In this document: positions 9,743-18,076 of the stretch, one piece after another | Layout of the letters: each line of letters begins with the position of its first letter | Position numbering within the stretch: position 1 is the first letter of the stretch | DNA from: Hymenobacter aranciens | Lineage (GTDB): Bacteria > Bacteroidota > Bacteroidia > Cytophagales > Hymenobacteraceae | NCBI RefSeq assembly: GCF_030580865.1 | Contig: NZ_JAUQSY010000001.1 | Coordinates: 434,001-498,000, forward strand | Direction of reading: 5' to 3' | Length of the DNA: 64,000 nucleotides | The notes under the pieces: model-generated | Databases searched by the model: none | What the model saw: the letters and a program-made list of their open reading frames with translations, nothing else | Told to the model about the DNA's origin: nothing | Position numbers and translations under genes: made by a program

Positions 9743-12700
9743 ATGCAGGACTTAGAAAAAGAATTTGGACCTACGAGTTGGTCCATTAATAACAAAACCA
9801 GCATTTACATCATCACGGTGCTGCTGTGCGTGGCGGGGATTTTTGCCTACATCAAGCTGGGCAAAGAGAAATTCCCCGACATCGTCATTCCCCGCATCAT
9901 CGTGGCCACGGTGTACCCCGGTACCTCGCCGGCTGACATCGAAAACCTGGTGACGCGCCAATTGGAGAAAGAAATCAAGGGCGTGAACGGGGTGAAGAAA
10001 ATCAACTCCACCTCGAACCAGGACTATTGCATCGTGGACGTGGAGTTTAACTCCGGCGTGGACGTGCAGTACGCCAAGCAGCTCATTAAGGACGCCGTGG
10101 ACAAGGCGGCCACCGAGCTGCCCAACGACCTGCCCACCGCCCCCACGGTGAAGGAGATTAACATCTCCGAGCAGCCCATCATGTACGTCAACCTGAGCGG
10201 CAACCTGCCCGCCGTGCAGCTCAAGAAGTACGCCGACGACTTCCAGGACAAGATTGAGGCCCTGCCCGAAATCACCCGCGTGGATATCATCGGCGCCCTC
10301 GACCAGCAAGTGAACGTGGACGTGGACCTGAACAAGCTCCGCGCCTCGCGCCTCGGCTTCTCCGACATCACCCGCGCCATCGGCGGCGAAAACCTCACCG
10401 TGTCGGGCGGCTCCATCGACGTGGGGCAGCAGAAACGCGCCGTGCGCGTGGCCGGTCAGTACGTGCGCGCCGCCGACATTGCCGACATCCAGGTGAAGAA
10501 CCTCAACGGCGCCGCCGTGCGCCTCGGCGACATCGCCACCGTGGCCGACGGCTTCAAGGACCGCGAAAGCTTCGCCCGCCTCGACGGCAAGCCCGCCATC
10601 ACCCTCAACGTGGTGAAGCGCCAGGGCGAAAACCTCATCGACGCCTCCGATAAAATTAAGGCCCTGGTGAAAGAATCGGAGAAGACCCTGCCGAAGGAGT
10701 TGAACATCACCATCACCGGTGATACTTCCAACGATACCCGCGTTACGCTCCATGACCTCATCAACACCATCGTTATTGGCTTTTTGCTCGTGACGTTCAT
10801 CCTGATGTTCTTCATGGGCACTACCAACGCCATGTTCGTGGGCCTCTCGGTGCCGATTTCGATGTTCCTAGCCTTCCTCATCATACCGGGCTTCGATTTC
10901 TCGCTCAACATGATTGTGCTCTTCGCCTTCCTGCTGGCGCTGGGTATTGTGGTGGACGATGCCATTGTGGTCATCGAAAACACTCACCGCCTTCTGCACG
11001 AGCACCCCAACCTGAGCACCGAGAAAGCCGCCAAGTTCGCGGCGGGCGAAGTATTCGTGCCCGTACTGGCCGGCACTCTGACCACGGTGGCCCCGTTCGT
11101 GCCCCTGCTGTTCTGGCCCGGCATCGTGGGCTCGTTCATGTACTACCTGCCCGTCACGCTCATCATCACCCTGATGTCGTCGCTGGTCGTAGCCTTTATC
11201 ATGAACCCGGTGTTTGCCGTGAGCTTCATGGAGCGCGAGGAGCATTTTGAGGAAGACCTGCACGGCAAGCCGAAGTTCTCGCGCGGCCTGCTCATCGCCG
11301 TGGGCGTGCTGGTGGTATTGGGTGTTTTATTTAACGTAATGGCCCTGGGCGGCACGCACGACGTATCACCCGAAGGCGAAGTGAGCGGCCTGATGGGCCA
11401 CTTCCTCGGCAACGTCTGCCTGGCCCTGGCCGGCTTCATCCTGCTCGACAAGTTCTTGCTTGTGAAAATGATTGCCTGGTTCCAGACCCGCGCCCTGCCC
11501 CGCTTCCAGAACGGCTACGCCAACCTGGTACGCTGGGCCATCAGCCACCCCGCCTTGGTGATGATTGGCGTGTTCGTCATCTTCATCGGCTCGTTCTTCG
11601 CTGTAGGTGCCCGCAGCCCCAAAGTGGACTTCTTCCCCAAAGGCGACCCCAAGTTCATCTACACCTACCTGCGCATGCCCGTCGGCACCCGCGTGGAAGT
11701 GACGGACTCTATCACCAAAGTGCTCGAAAAGCGCATCTACGGCGTCATCGGCGAGAAGAACCCCGACGTGGAATCGGTGATTACCAACGTGGCCATTGGT
11801 GCCGGCGACCCTTCGGAGGCTACGGCTTCGGGCGTGTCGCAGTCGCACATGGGCAAGGTGGGCGTGGCCTTCAAGGAGCTCAGCGACCGCACCGGCCCCG
11901 CCACCAGCACCTACATGGATAAAATCCGCGAGGTAGTGAAAGGCATCCCCGGCGCCGAAGTATCGGTAGACCAAGAGGCCAGCGGCCCGCCCCAGCAGAA
12001 GCCCATCGCCATCGAGGTAATCGGCGACGACTACCCCGCCCTGGCCAAGCTCTCCAAAAACGTAGAGCGCTACGTCGATTCGCTGCACATCGGCGGCATC
12101 GAAGACCTGCGCTCGAACCTCGAAGACCGCAACCCCGAAATCGCCGTCAACATCGACCGTGTACGGGCCAACCGCGAAGGCATCAGCACCGGCCAGATTG
12201 GCCTCGAAGTGCGCACCGCCATCTACGGCTCGGAGGCCAGCAAATTCAAGACCCCCGACGACGAGTATCCCATCCAGGTGCGCTACGCCCAGCCCTACCG
12301 CTCCGACGTGGACGCCATCGTCAACGCTCCGCTCACCTTCCGCGACGCCACCGGCGCCGTGCGTCAGGTGCCGATTTCCGCCATTGCTGATGTGAGCTAC
12401 GGCTCTACCTACGGCGGCATCAAGCGCAAGGACACCAAGCGCGTGATTACCATCAGCTCGAACGTGCTCAACGGCTTCACCGGCCCCGACGTAGCTGCCC
12501 AGGTCAAGCAGGCCCTCAAAGCCTACCCCGTGCCAAACGGCTACACCATCAAGATGGGCGGCGCCGAAGAAGACCAGAAGGAAACCACCGACTTCCTGCC
12601 GATGGCCGGCCTCGGTGCTCTGGCCCTCATCTTCCTCATCCTGGTGGCGCAGTTCAACTCGCTCAGCAAGCCCATCATCATCCTATCCGAGGTGCTGTTC

Positions 12701-13231
12701 TCCATCGCCGGCGTGTTCTGGGGCCTCGCCATCACCGGCATGAACATCAGCATCGTGATGACGGGCGTCGGCATCATCGCCCTCGCCGGCATCGTGGTGA
12801 AAAACGGCATCCTGCTGGTCGAATTCACCGATATCCTTCGTGCCCAGGGCATGCCGCTGCGCGAGGCCATCGTGCTGGCCGGCCGCACCCGCCTCAACCC
12901 GGTAATCCTGACGGCCACCGCTGCCACGCTGGGCCTCATCCCGCTGGCCATCGGCCTGAACATCGACTTCTATGAGCTCTTCGCCTCCGGCAACGCCCAC
13001 TTCTTCATCGGCGGCGAGTCGGTCACGTTCTGGGGCCCCCTGGCCTGGACCATCATCTTCGGTCTGGTATTCGCTACGGCCATCACCCTGCTGGTGGTGC
13101 CGGTGATGTACCTGCTGAGCGAAACGCTCAAAGGAAAAATTTTCGGAAAAAATCCCGACCACGTTGCAACCGTTTCGAAAGAAGTGGACTCTGAAGAAGT
13201 GAATGCGGCTACGCCGCCGGTGCTGGCATAG
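9743..13231 (+). CDS. RND family efflux transporter (AcrB/HAE1-like permease)
   Basis: Inner-membrane proton-driven pump of 1162 aa, slightly longer than the ~1030-1050 aa of E. coli AcrB. The first transmembrane helix is SIYIITVLLCVAGIFAYI, followed by porter-domain motifs (FPDIVIPRIIVATVYPGTSP). TM4 carries the proton-relay Asp pair (LGIVVDDAIVVIEN) and TM10 the matching Lys (GIVVKNGILLVEF). Extra length lies in an insert with two additional hydrophobic segments after the first transmembrane half (about residues 510-590). Substrates cannot be read from sequence. It ends the tetR-tolC-MFP-RND operon. Confidence 0.94.
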   Translation: MQDLEKEFGPTSWSINNKTSIYIITVLLCVAGIFAYIKLGKEKFPDIVIPRIIVATVYPGTSPADIENLVTRQLEKEIKGVNGVKKINSTSNQDYCIVDVEFNSGVDVQYAKQLIKDAVDKAATELPNDLPTAPTVKEINISEQPIMYVNLSGNLPAVQLKKYADDFQDKIEALPEITRVDIIGALDQQVNVDVDLNKLRASRLGFSDITRAIGGENLTVSGGSIDVGQQKRAVRVAGQYVRAADIADIQVKNLNGAAVRLGDIATVADGFKDRESFARLDGKPAITLNVVKRQGENLIDASDKIKALVKESEKTLPKELNITITGDTSNDTRVTLHDLINTIVIGFLLVTFILMFFMGTTNAMFVGLSVPISMFLAFLIIPGFDFSLNMIVLFAFLLALGIVVDDAIVVIENTHRLLHEHPNLSTEKAAKFAAGEVFVPVLAGTLTTVAPFVPLLFWPGIVGSFMYYLPVTLIITLMSSLVVAFIMNPVFAVSFMEREEHFEEDLHGKPKFSRGLLIAVGVLVVLGVLFNVMALGGTHDVSPEGEVSGLMGHFLGNVCLALAGFILLDKFLLVKMIAWFQTRALPRFQNGYANLVRWAISHPALVMIGVFVIFIGSFFAVGARSPKVDFFPKGDPKFIYTYLRMPVGTRVEVTDSITKVLEKRIYGVIGEKNPDVESVITNVAIGAGDPSEATASGVSQSHMGKVGVAFKELSDRTGPATSTYMDKIREVVKGIPGAEVSVDQEASGPPQQKPIAIEVIGDDYPALAKLSKNVERYVDSLHIGGIEDLRSNLEDRNPEIAVNIDRVRANREGISTGQIGLEVRTAIYGSEASKFKTPDDEYPIQVRYAQPYRSDVDAIVNAPLTFRDATGAVRQVPISAIADVSYGSTYGGIKRKDTKRVITISSNVLNGFTGPDVAAQVKQALKAYPVPNGYTIKMGGAEEDQKETTDFLPMAGLGALALIFLILVAQFNSLSKPIIILSEVLFSIAGVFWGLAITGMNISIVMTGVGIIALAGIVVKNGILLVEFTDILRAQGMPLREAIVLAGRTRLNPVILTATAATLGLIPLAIGLNIDFYELFASGNAHFFIGGESVTFWGPLAWTIIFGLVFATAITLLVVPVMYLLSETLKGKIFGKNPDHVATVSKEVDSEEVNAATPPVLA

Positions 13232-13256
13232 CCAGCCGGCACTGCTAAGTTGTTGG

Positions 13257-13306
13257 TTGCCCGCTCCGAAAAGGTTGAAGAAGCGGAGCGGGCGGCCAGC
13301 AATTTT
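13257..13306 (+). terminator. Rho-independent terminator after the RND gene
   Basis: GCCCGCTCCG (13259-13268) pairs with CGGAGCGGGC (13284-13293). A run of T follows a few bases later (AATTTTTTCC). Confidence 0.6.
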
Positions 13307-13363
13307 TTCCTCACTTCACCGTTTTCCGTCAGTTAAATAATTACCCTTTTTTCGCCTGCTATC

Positions 13364-13630
13364 ATGTACGTATCCACTACTACGGCCCACCACGCGCCCA
13401 CTATCGAGCAACAAGTTTTCCGCATCATCAGCAAGCGCAAGGCCATCCGGGCCAGCCGCGTTCGCAAAACCGCCAGCCTCGCCCGCGACCTGCGCTTCGA
13501 AACCCTCGACGTAGTGGACATCATCCTGGCTCTGGAAAACCAGTTCCATATCACCATTCCCGACGAAGTGCCCCTGAATACCGTGGGCGACTTCGTGCGC
13601 TACGTGCGCGACCACGCCGCCGCTGCGTAG
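13364..13630 (+). CDS. Acyl carrier protein-like protein lacking the phosphopantetheine serine
   Basis: An 88-aa protein with the four-helix pattern of an acyl carrier protein: LARDLRFETLDVVDIILALE, then NQFHITIPDEV and TVGDFVRYV. The usual DSL motif that carries 4'-phosphopantetheine on Ser is ETL here, with Thr47 (codon 13502-13504) at the Ser position. It may therefore be unable to be converted to a holo-ACP. It could be a structural or regulatory paralogue, or Thr may be used unusually. It is a single gene between two terminators. Confidence 0.75.
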   Translation: MYVSTTTAHHAPTIEQQVFRIISKRKAIRASRVRKTASLARDLRFETLDVVDIILALENQFHITIPDEVPLNTVGDFVRYVRDHAAAA

Positions 13631-13656
13631 GCGGCTTTTTCCGTCCATTTTCCAAT

Positions 13657-13692
13657 AAAAAGCCCCCGCAATTCCGATTGCGGGGGCTTTTT
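13657..13692. terminator. Bidirectional terminator
   Basis: A perfect stem (AAAAAGCCCCCGCAAT, loop TCCG) with A- and T-tracts on both sides separates the convergent ACP-like and DUF1232 genes. Confidence 0.92.
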
Positions 13693-13710
13693 GTGTTATC
13701 GGCGTTTGGC

Positions 13711-14481
13711 TTAACGCACGTTGCCGCCGGTATCGACGGCACCCGTGTTGGGCTCGCGGCTGCTGTCGGTGGTGAGGGCCGTTGCATCCGGCTTCACATC
13801 GGAAGAAGGCTGCGTACCGGCGTTTTTGGCCGATTCATTCGAGCGCTTCAATTCATCCGAGCCTGAAGCCGCTTCAGCGGCGATAGGAGCGGCCGGCTTG
13901 GCTTCGGCAGCGGCCGGAGTGCTGATATCCTTTAGGGCGGCTTCGGCGGCTGCCGCGTGGCCGTGGCGGGCGGCGGCGCTGTAGTGCGTAGGTTGGGCGG
14001 CTTCTTCGGCCGTGGCCTCCGATTTAGCGGCGGGCGCGGCTTCGGCCAGCTGCGGGCGCGTCAGCTCCCACTCGTGAAATTTGTCGAGCTCGGTTTTCAG
14101 CGTCGTCGAGAACCAGGCTACGAGGGCCACGTCATCGAGCAGGCCCAGCACGGGGATGAAATCGGGAATGAGGTCAATCGGGCTCAGAAAGTAAATGAGT
14201 ACGGCTACGGCCGCCATTATGGTAGGCGTAGGCACACCCGTGTACTCGCCCGACACGGCAGCTTTGATGAGCCGGAACAGCGTTTGCAGAGTTTCCCAGG
14301 CCTCCTGCGCAAGAGTGCCGACTTCGTTTTTCTCGCTGGCTTTTTTGTAGGCGTCGGTCAGTAGCTCCTTCAGGCGGGTAGGCTGCTTAATGTAGCCCTC
14401 GGCCTTGCCGAGGAATTTCTTAAAAATGGTAGAGCCGGCTACGTCGTCGCCGGTGGGCGGAGTCTGTTGGTACTGGGCCAC
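13711..14481 (-). CDS. DUF1232 (YkvA-like) membrane protein with low-complexity tail
   Basis: A 256-aa protein starting with GTG at 14481. The DUF1232 core covers residues ~70-125 and includes [20 protein letters not shown] followed by [14 protein letters not shown], a hallmark of the family (SPxDLIPD, GxxDD). The second half is Ala/Glu/Ser-rich and probably disordered. The family is membrane-associated but its molecular role is not established. It has terminators on both sides and so is probably transcribed alone. Confidence 0.82.
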   Translation of the reverse strand: MAQYQQTPPTGDDVAGSTIFKKFLGKAEGYIKQPTRLKELLTDAYKKASEKNEVGTLAQEAWETLQTLFRLIKAAVSGEYTGVPTPTIMAAVAVLIYFLSPIDLIPDFIPVLGLLDDVALVAWFSTTLKTELDKFHEWELTRPQLAEAAPAAKSEATAEEAAQPTHYSAAARHGHAAAAEAALKDISTPAAAEAKPAAPIAAEAASGSDELKRSNESAKNAGTQPSSDVKPDATALTTDSSREPNTGAVDTGGNVR

Positions 14482-14576
14482 GGGATGGTTGGTTTTTGCA
14501 GTTGAAAATAAAACGCGGGCGTAATTACCACGAGCCGCAAGCCTGATACTGATTTGCGGCGGGTAAAGTTGTCAGC

Positions 14577-14610
14577 AAAAAGCCCGTTCCAGGAATGAAA
14601 CGGGCTTTTT
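14577..14610 (-). terminator. Terminator downstream of the sigma/protease operon
   Basis: AAAAAGCCCGTT and AACGGGCTTTTT arms form a hairpin with a U-tract in either direction. It lies just beyond the stop codon of the trypsin-like protease gene. Confidence 0.88.
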
Positions 14611-14638
14611 ATCAATTGGAAACCAGGAAGGAGAAGTT

Positions 14639-15823
14639 TTATTCGGAAGCCTTGGCGAAGACTTTCACGACGAACACGTAATCCTGCAGCTTTTTCAGCT
14701 GCTGCGGGCGGGCGGCGCCGGTCAGCTGGTTGGTTTTGGGCAGGTGGTAGGGCGTGGCGGGCTGGGTATTACGCAGCGAATCCACGAGCTTCACCAGGTA
14801 CGACGACTTGGTGGCGAAAGCGGCGCTTTCCAAATCGTTCTGCCGGGCGCTGATGACGCCAATCAGGTTGCCCTGCCCATCGAGCAGCGGGCCGCCCGAG
14901 TTGCCGGGGTTCACCGGGATGCTGATTTGGTAAGCTGCCGTGTCGCCCTCGAAACCGGAGCGGGCGCTCAGCGAGCCTTCGCCATACACCACGTCTTCGC
15001 GCGGGTAGCCCAGCGTAAACACCCGCTCGCCCAGGTCTGCCTGACCCGATTTGAAGGTGTAGGGCAGGCGGCCGAAGCCGTTGAATTTCTTATCGATAAT
15101 TCGCAGAATGGCCAGGTCGTGCGCTTTGTCCGAGTACACTGTTTCGGCGTGATAGCGCTGGCGGTCGCGGCCCTCGATGAGCAGCGAATCGGCCCCGCGG
15201 ATAACGTGGTAGCTCGTCACCAAGTAGCCTTCCGAAGTCAGGGCAAAGCCCGTACCGCCGAATTTGCCGTTGTTGACGGGCGGCGTCGGCAGGGCGCTGG
15301 TCCCGTCAATGCGCTTGATAGTGCGGTTGAGGGCGCGTTGGTTTTGCTTGAGGCTGTTGATTTCGCGGCGCATCCACTGGTACGAAGCGGGCACCTGCAC
15401 CTTCGAGTTGCGCCACATTTCCAAACCCAGCAGGGTGGCAAATACGGCCATCACGGCCACCGAGGCGGCCACGCCCACCGTGGCACGGTAGCCGCTCCAG
15501 AACTCACGCAGGCGGCGCTCGGTGCGCGAAATGCGCAGCATGGGCGCGGGCGCTGAGGTTTCGGCTTTCACCGCGTCCACGTCGGCCTTGAGGCTGGTCT
15601 GGTCCTTGGTCATGTCGGCGTGGATGCTGCGCAGCTGCTGGCGCAGGGCACGGCGGCGGCTTTGGGCCTGCAGAGTGCCGGTGAGCTCAGCGAAGTCGGC
15701 GTAGCGCAGGGCCAGGGCCGGGTCGGCGGCTAGGCGCGCCTCCAGGTCGGCCCGGGCGGGCGCGGCCAGCTCGCCCCGGTCGTAGGCTTCAAATAGAGCG
15801 TAGTAATCAGCTTCAGTCATCAT
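14639..15823 (-). CDS. Membrane-anchored trypsin-like serine protease with anti-sigma-like cytoplasmic N-terminus
   Basis: A 394-aa protein. Residues ~1-100 are soluble and acidic, with a layout typical of anti-sigma factors (LFEAYDRGELAAPARADLEA, then RLAADPALALRYADF). One transmembrane helix spans ~114-136. A short coiled coil follows, then a trypsin/DegP-like domain with the full triad: His206 (SYHV), Asp236 (AHDLAIL) and Ser309 (NPGNSGGP). No PDZ domain is visible. The gene starts 20 bp after the ECF sigma gene ends. It may hold the sigma factor at the membrane and sense or cleave something in the periplasm. The fold of the N-terminal region is inferred from layout and context only. Confidence 0.82.
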   Translation of the reverse strand: MMTEADYYALFEAYDRGELAAPARADLEARLAADPALALRYADFAELTGTLQAQSRRRALRQQLRSIHADMTKDQTSLKADVDAVKAETSAPAPMLRISRTERRLREFWSGYRATVGVAASVAVMAVFATLLGLEMWRNSKVQVPASYQWMRREINSLKQNQRALNRTIKRIDGTSALPTPPVNNGKFGGTGFALTSEGYLVTSYHVIRGADSLLIEGRDRQRYHAETVYSDKAHDLAILRIIDKKFNGFGRLPYTFKSGQADLGERVFTLGYPREDVVYGEGSLSARSGFEGDTAAYQISIPVNPGNSGGPLLDGQGNLIGVISARQNDLESAAFATKSSYLVKLVDSLRNTQPATPYHLPKTNQLTGAARPQQLKKLQDYVFVVKVFAKASE

Positions 15824-15843
15824 AGCGGAAAACCTCGGGGCGC

Positions 15844-16449
15844 TTAGCGGGCCTGTTCTTCTTTATAGTGGGCGAAAAACAGTTTCTTTAAACGCACCAG
15901 GCACTTGTATTTCTGGTTCTTGGCATTGTCGGCGTTGGTGTAGCCGAATTCTGCCGTCAAATCCTGCATCGACTTATCGAGCAGGTAAAAGCCTTCTAAA
16001 AGTGAACGACAGGGCTCGCCCAGGTGGTTCAGGGCCTCGCTCATGGTTGCGAAGCGGCGGTCCTGCTCCTCGGCGGCAAGGAGGTCGTCCTCGGCGCCGG
16101 TGTGGAGGTAGGGGCCGTGCTCCTCGTCGTCGAGCAAGCGCACGCCGAAGCGGCTTTTACTGGTGAGGCGCTTGAGCCACAGCCGGCGGCAGACGGCGTA
16201 GAGGTAGGTTTTAATCTGGCAGCTTAGCTCTAAAGAGTTGTCGCGCACCTTTTCATAAAACACCATTACGCCTTCCTGGTACACGTCCTGGGCGTCGTCG
16301 TCGGTGCCGCTGTTTTGCAGCACGAAGTGCGACACCATGGGCCAGTGCATGCGGTAGAGCTGGCTGAGCGCCCGCTCGTCGCCGCGCCGGATGGCCGCGA
16401 TGAGCTGCTCATCGGTAGTCCCAGAAGAAGAAAGGTTGCCCTTGCTCAT
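15844..16449 (-). CDS. ECF-type RNA polymerase sigma factor
   Basis: A 201-aa sigma-70 family protein. Region 2 is visible around residues 25-90 (QLYRMHWPMVSHFV, DDDAQDVYQEGVMVFYEKV, QIKTYLYAVCRRLWL). Region 4 lies around 135-195 (LGEPCRSLLEGFYLLDKSMQ, then a helix-turn-helix with FGYTNADNAKNQKYKCLVRL). It is the first gene of a two-gene unit whose second product is the membrane protease with an anti-sigma-like N-terminus. Its regulon is unknown. Confidence 0.9.
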   Translation of the reverse strand: MSKGNLSSSGTTDEQLIAAIRRGDERALSQLYRMHWPMVSHFVLQNSGTDDDAQDVYQEGVMVFYEKVRDNSLELSCQIKTYLYAVCRRLWLKRLTSKSRFGVRLLDDEEHGPYLHTGAEDDLLAAEEQDRRFATMSEALNHLGEPCRSLLEGFYLLDKSMQDLTAEFGYTNADNAKNQKYKCLVRLKKLFFAHYKEEQAR

Positions 16450-16584
16450 TCACTTTGTGTGTTAATACTCGTGGAGGGCGGAAGTAACCCGCAAAAAATA
16501 TTTTTTTCCCGCCGGGTTACCTTTTACGAAACCCGGGATAAAGGGCGCTTTTTAGTTAAACCCTTTTTCAAACTTACCCCTAAA

Positions 16585-16809
16585 ATGAACAACCTGTTCA
16601 AAGCCGCCGCCCTCGCTTTCGCTATCACCGCTGGTCTGACCTCGTGCGAGTCGAAAACCACCGAGTCGACGACCGTGGAAACCGCTCCCGCCACCACCGA
16701 AACCACGGTTGTTGCTGACACCACGATGGCTGCTCCCGCTGCTGCTGCTCCTGCTGCTGACACCACGGTTAGCACCACCACCACTACCACGACTGCTCCT
16801 GCCCAGTAG
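16585..16809 (+). CDS. Small Thr/Ala-rich lipoprotein
   Basis: A 74-aa protein starting at the ATG at 16585. The signal peptide has a lipobox (LTSC), giving acylated Cys near residue 21. The mature part is low complexity, almost entirely T, A, P, V, E and D (TTTTTTTAPAQ at the end), and probably unstructured. It is divergent from the ECF sigma gene and ends before a strong terminator. Function unknown; it could be a cell-envelope spacer or a target of the adjacent sigma factor. Confidence 0.72.
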   Translation: MNNLFKAAALAFAITAGLTSCESKTTESTTVETAPATTETTVVADTTMAAPAAAAPAADTTVSTTTTTTTAPAQ

Positions 16810-16856
16810 TGACGCGCTGGCCGCGAGCCAGCCGTTCCTCTAAGCACCAGTTGCTT

Positions 16857-16899
16857 AACCGCCCGGATTTCCTCGAGAGGAAGTTCGGGCGGTTTTTTT
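16857..16899 (+). terminator. Rho-independent terminator
   Basis: AACCGCCCG and CGGGCGGTT arms, with an inner TTCCTcgagAGGAA stem, are followed by seven T. It lies about 50 bp after the small lipoprotein gene. Confidence 0.88.
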
Positions 16900-16922
16900 G
16901 TTGCCAGTCATGCCCCGTATCC

Positions 16923-17013
16923 GTCATGCTGACGAAGGAAGCATCCTCTCACGCCAGAGGGGATTTTACTGCCTCGTTCGGCCCTGATAAGATGCTTTCT
17001 TCGTCAGCATGAC
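16923..17013. repeat. Dispersed palindromic repeat, family A copy 2
   Basis: The left arm 16923-16945 (starting GTCATGCTGACGAAGGAAGC) and the right arm 16991-17013 pair with one mismatch around a 45-bp loop. It lies between the lipoprotein terminator and the end of the mcrC-like gene. Confidence 0.82.
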
Positions 17014-17034
17014 AGACGGCGCGAGGCATAACCG

Positions 17035-18072
17035 TTACTCTATCAACGCCAGCAGCGCCGCCGCAATGCCGGGCCAGGGCTGCTGCAAATCGAGCGTGAC
17101 GACGCGCACCGGGTGGACGCCCAGCGTATAGCGCAAATCGACGGACTGGGCGGCGGCGGGATAGAGCAAAATGCCTTCCAGCGCCTGTTCAGGCTGGCTT
17201 TGTTGGTTTTGCAGGTAGGCGTAGAGCTGGTAGAGGTGGGGCGCGATGAGGCGCTGTCGGTCGTAGCGCGGGCGCAGGGCGGCGGCGTAGTATTTGGTGT
17301 CGAGGATGATTTTGCGGTCGGCGGCCTCCAGCGTGGTGTCGGTGAGCATGGTGGGCAGCAGGGCGAGGTCGTCGGGCTGCGTGGCTTCGGCCTGCCAGGC
17401 AATGGTTTCGGTGAAAACGCGGTAGCGGCGCTGCTCGCGGCGGAAGAAATTGCGCACGAACTGCTCGAAAATGCGCGCCATCAAGGTTTCATCACGCCGA
17501 AAATCGACGAAGCGACTGCGGCCCCGGGCGGTGGGCGTGGGCAAGGCCATGAGCCAAATCAGCTCGCAGATGTGCAGTAAAAAGGCTTCTTCGCCCGCCG
17601 GGCGCTGGCGGCGCAGCTCGCGGAAGGTGGCAGCAGTAGGAGCGGGCCGGCTGGCCTCGGCCGCAATGGGCAGGCGATGGCGCAGCTGACTCAGCTCGCG
17701 CCGCACGGCCAGCGGCAGGGTGCTGGCTCGTGCCAGGGCCGCCAGCGTATCGGCCAGCAGGCGGTGCAGTGGCCTATCGGGGCTCAGTTCATCAAACGAG
17801 CAAACGGCGCGGCCCTGCGGCAGCAGGCCCTGCGCCAGCGAGGGCGTCAGCTCGATGCGGCCGCGCAGGCTGCCCAGCACTTCTTCGCGGGTCACGTAGG
17901 CCTGGGGCAGGCCGGTGCGCAACAGGCGGCGCGTGGCGTGCAGCAGCACCTGGGCCAGCAGCTCCAGCGGGCGGTGGAAGCTTTGGGCTTCGGTGGCGCG
18001 GAGCAGGGCGGGCTCGGGCAGGCGGTTCCAGGCGTAGCAGAGGAAGTAGTAGAGGGTGGCGAGGGGAATCAT
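17035..18072 (-). CDS. mcrC: McrC-like 5-methylcytosine restriction subunit
   Basis: Nuclease partner of the McrB-like GTPase, 345 aa, close to E. coli McrC. The family N-terminus is clear (IPLATLYYFLCYAWNRLPE), as is LGSLRGRIE in the middle region. The PD-(D/E)XK nuclease core lies in the C-terminal half (LPTMLTDTTL followed by KIILDTKYYAA). The ATG at 18072 is preferred to longer upstream options because it lies 4 bp after the mcrB stop and begins the conserved sequence. Together the pair should form a type IV system that cuts modified foreign DNA. Confidence 0.86.
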   Translation of the reverse strand: MIPLATLYYFLCYAWNRLPEPALLRATEAQSFHRPLELLAQVLLHATRRLLRTGLPQAYVTREEVLGSLRGRIELTPSLAQGLLPQGRAVCSFDELSPDRPLHRLLADTLAALARASTLPLAVRRELSQLRHRLPIAAEASRPAPTAATFRELRRQRPAGEEAFLLHICELIWLMALPTPTARGRSRFVDFRRDETLMARIFEQFVRNFFRREQRRYRVFTETIAWQAEATQPDDLALLPTMLTDTTLEAADRKIILDTKYYAAALRPRYDRQRLIAPHLYQLYAYLQNQQSQPEQALEGILLYPAAAQSVDLRYTLGVHPVRVVTLDLQQPWPGIAAALLALIE

Positions 18073-18076
18073 ACGC

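Noticed and set aside
9442..9804. Minus-strand open frame of about 120 codons across the 21-bp repeats
   Set aside because: It overlaps the start of the RND gene and owes its openness to the repeat; no signal, start context or family resemblance.
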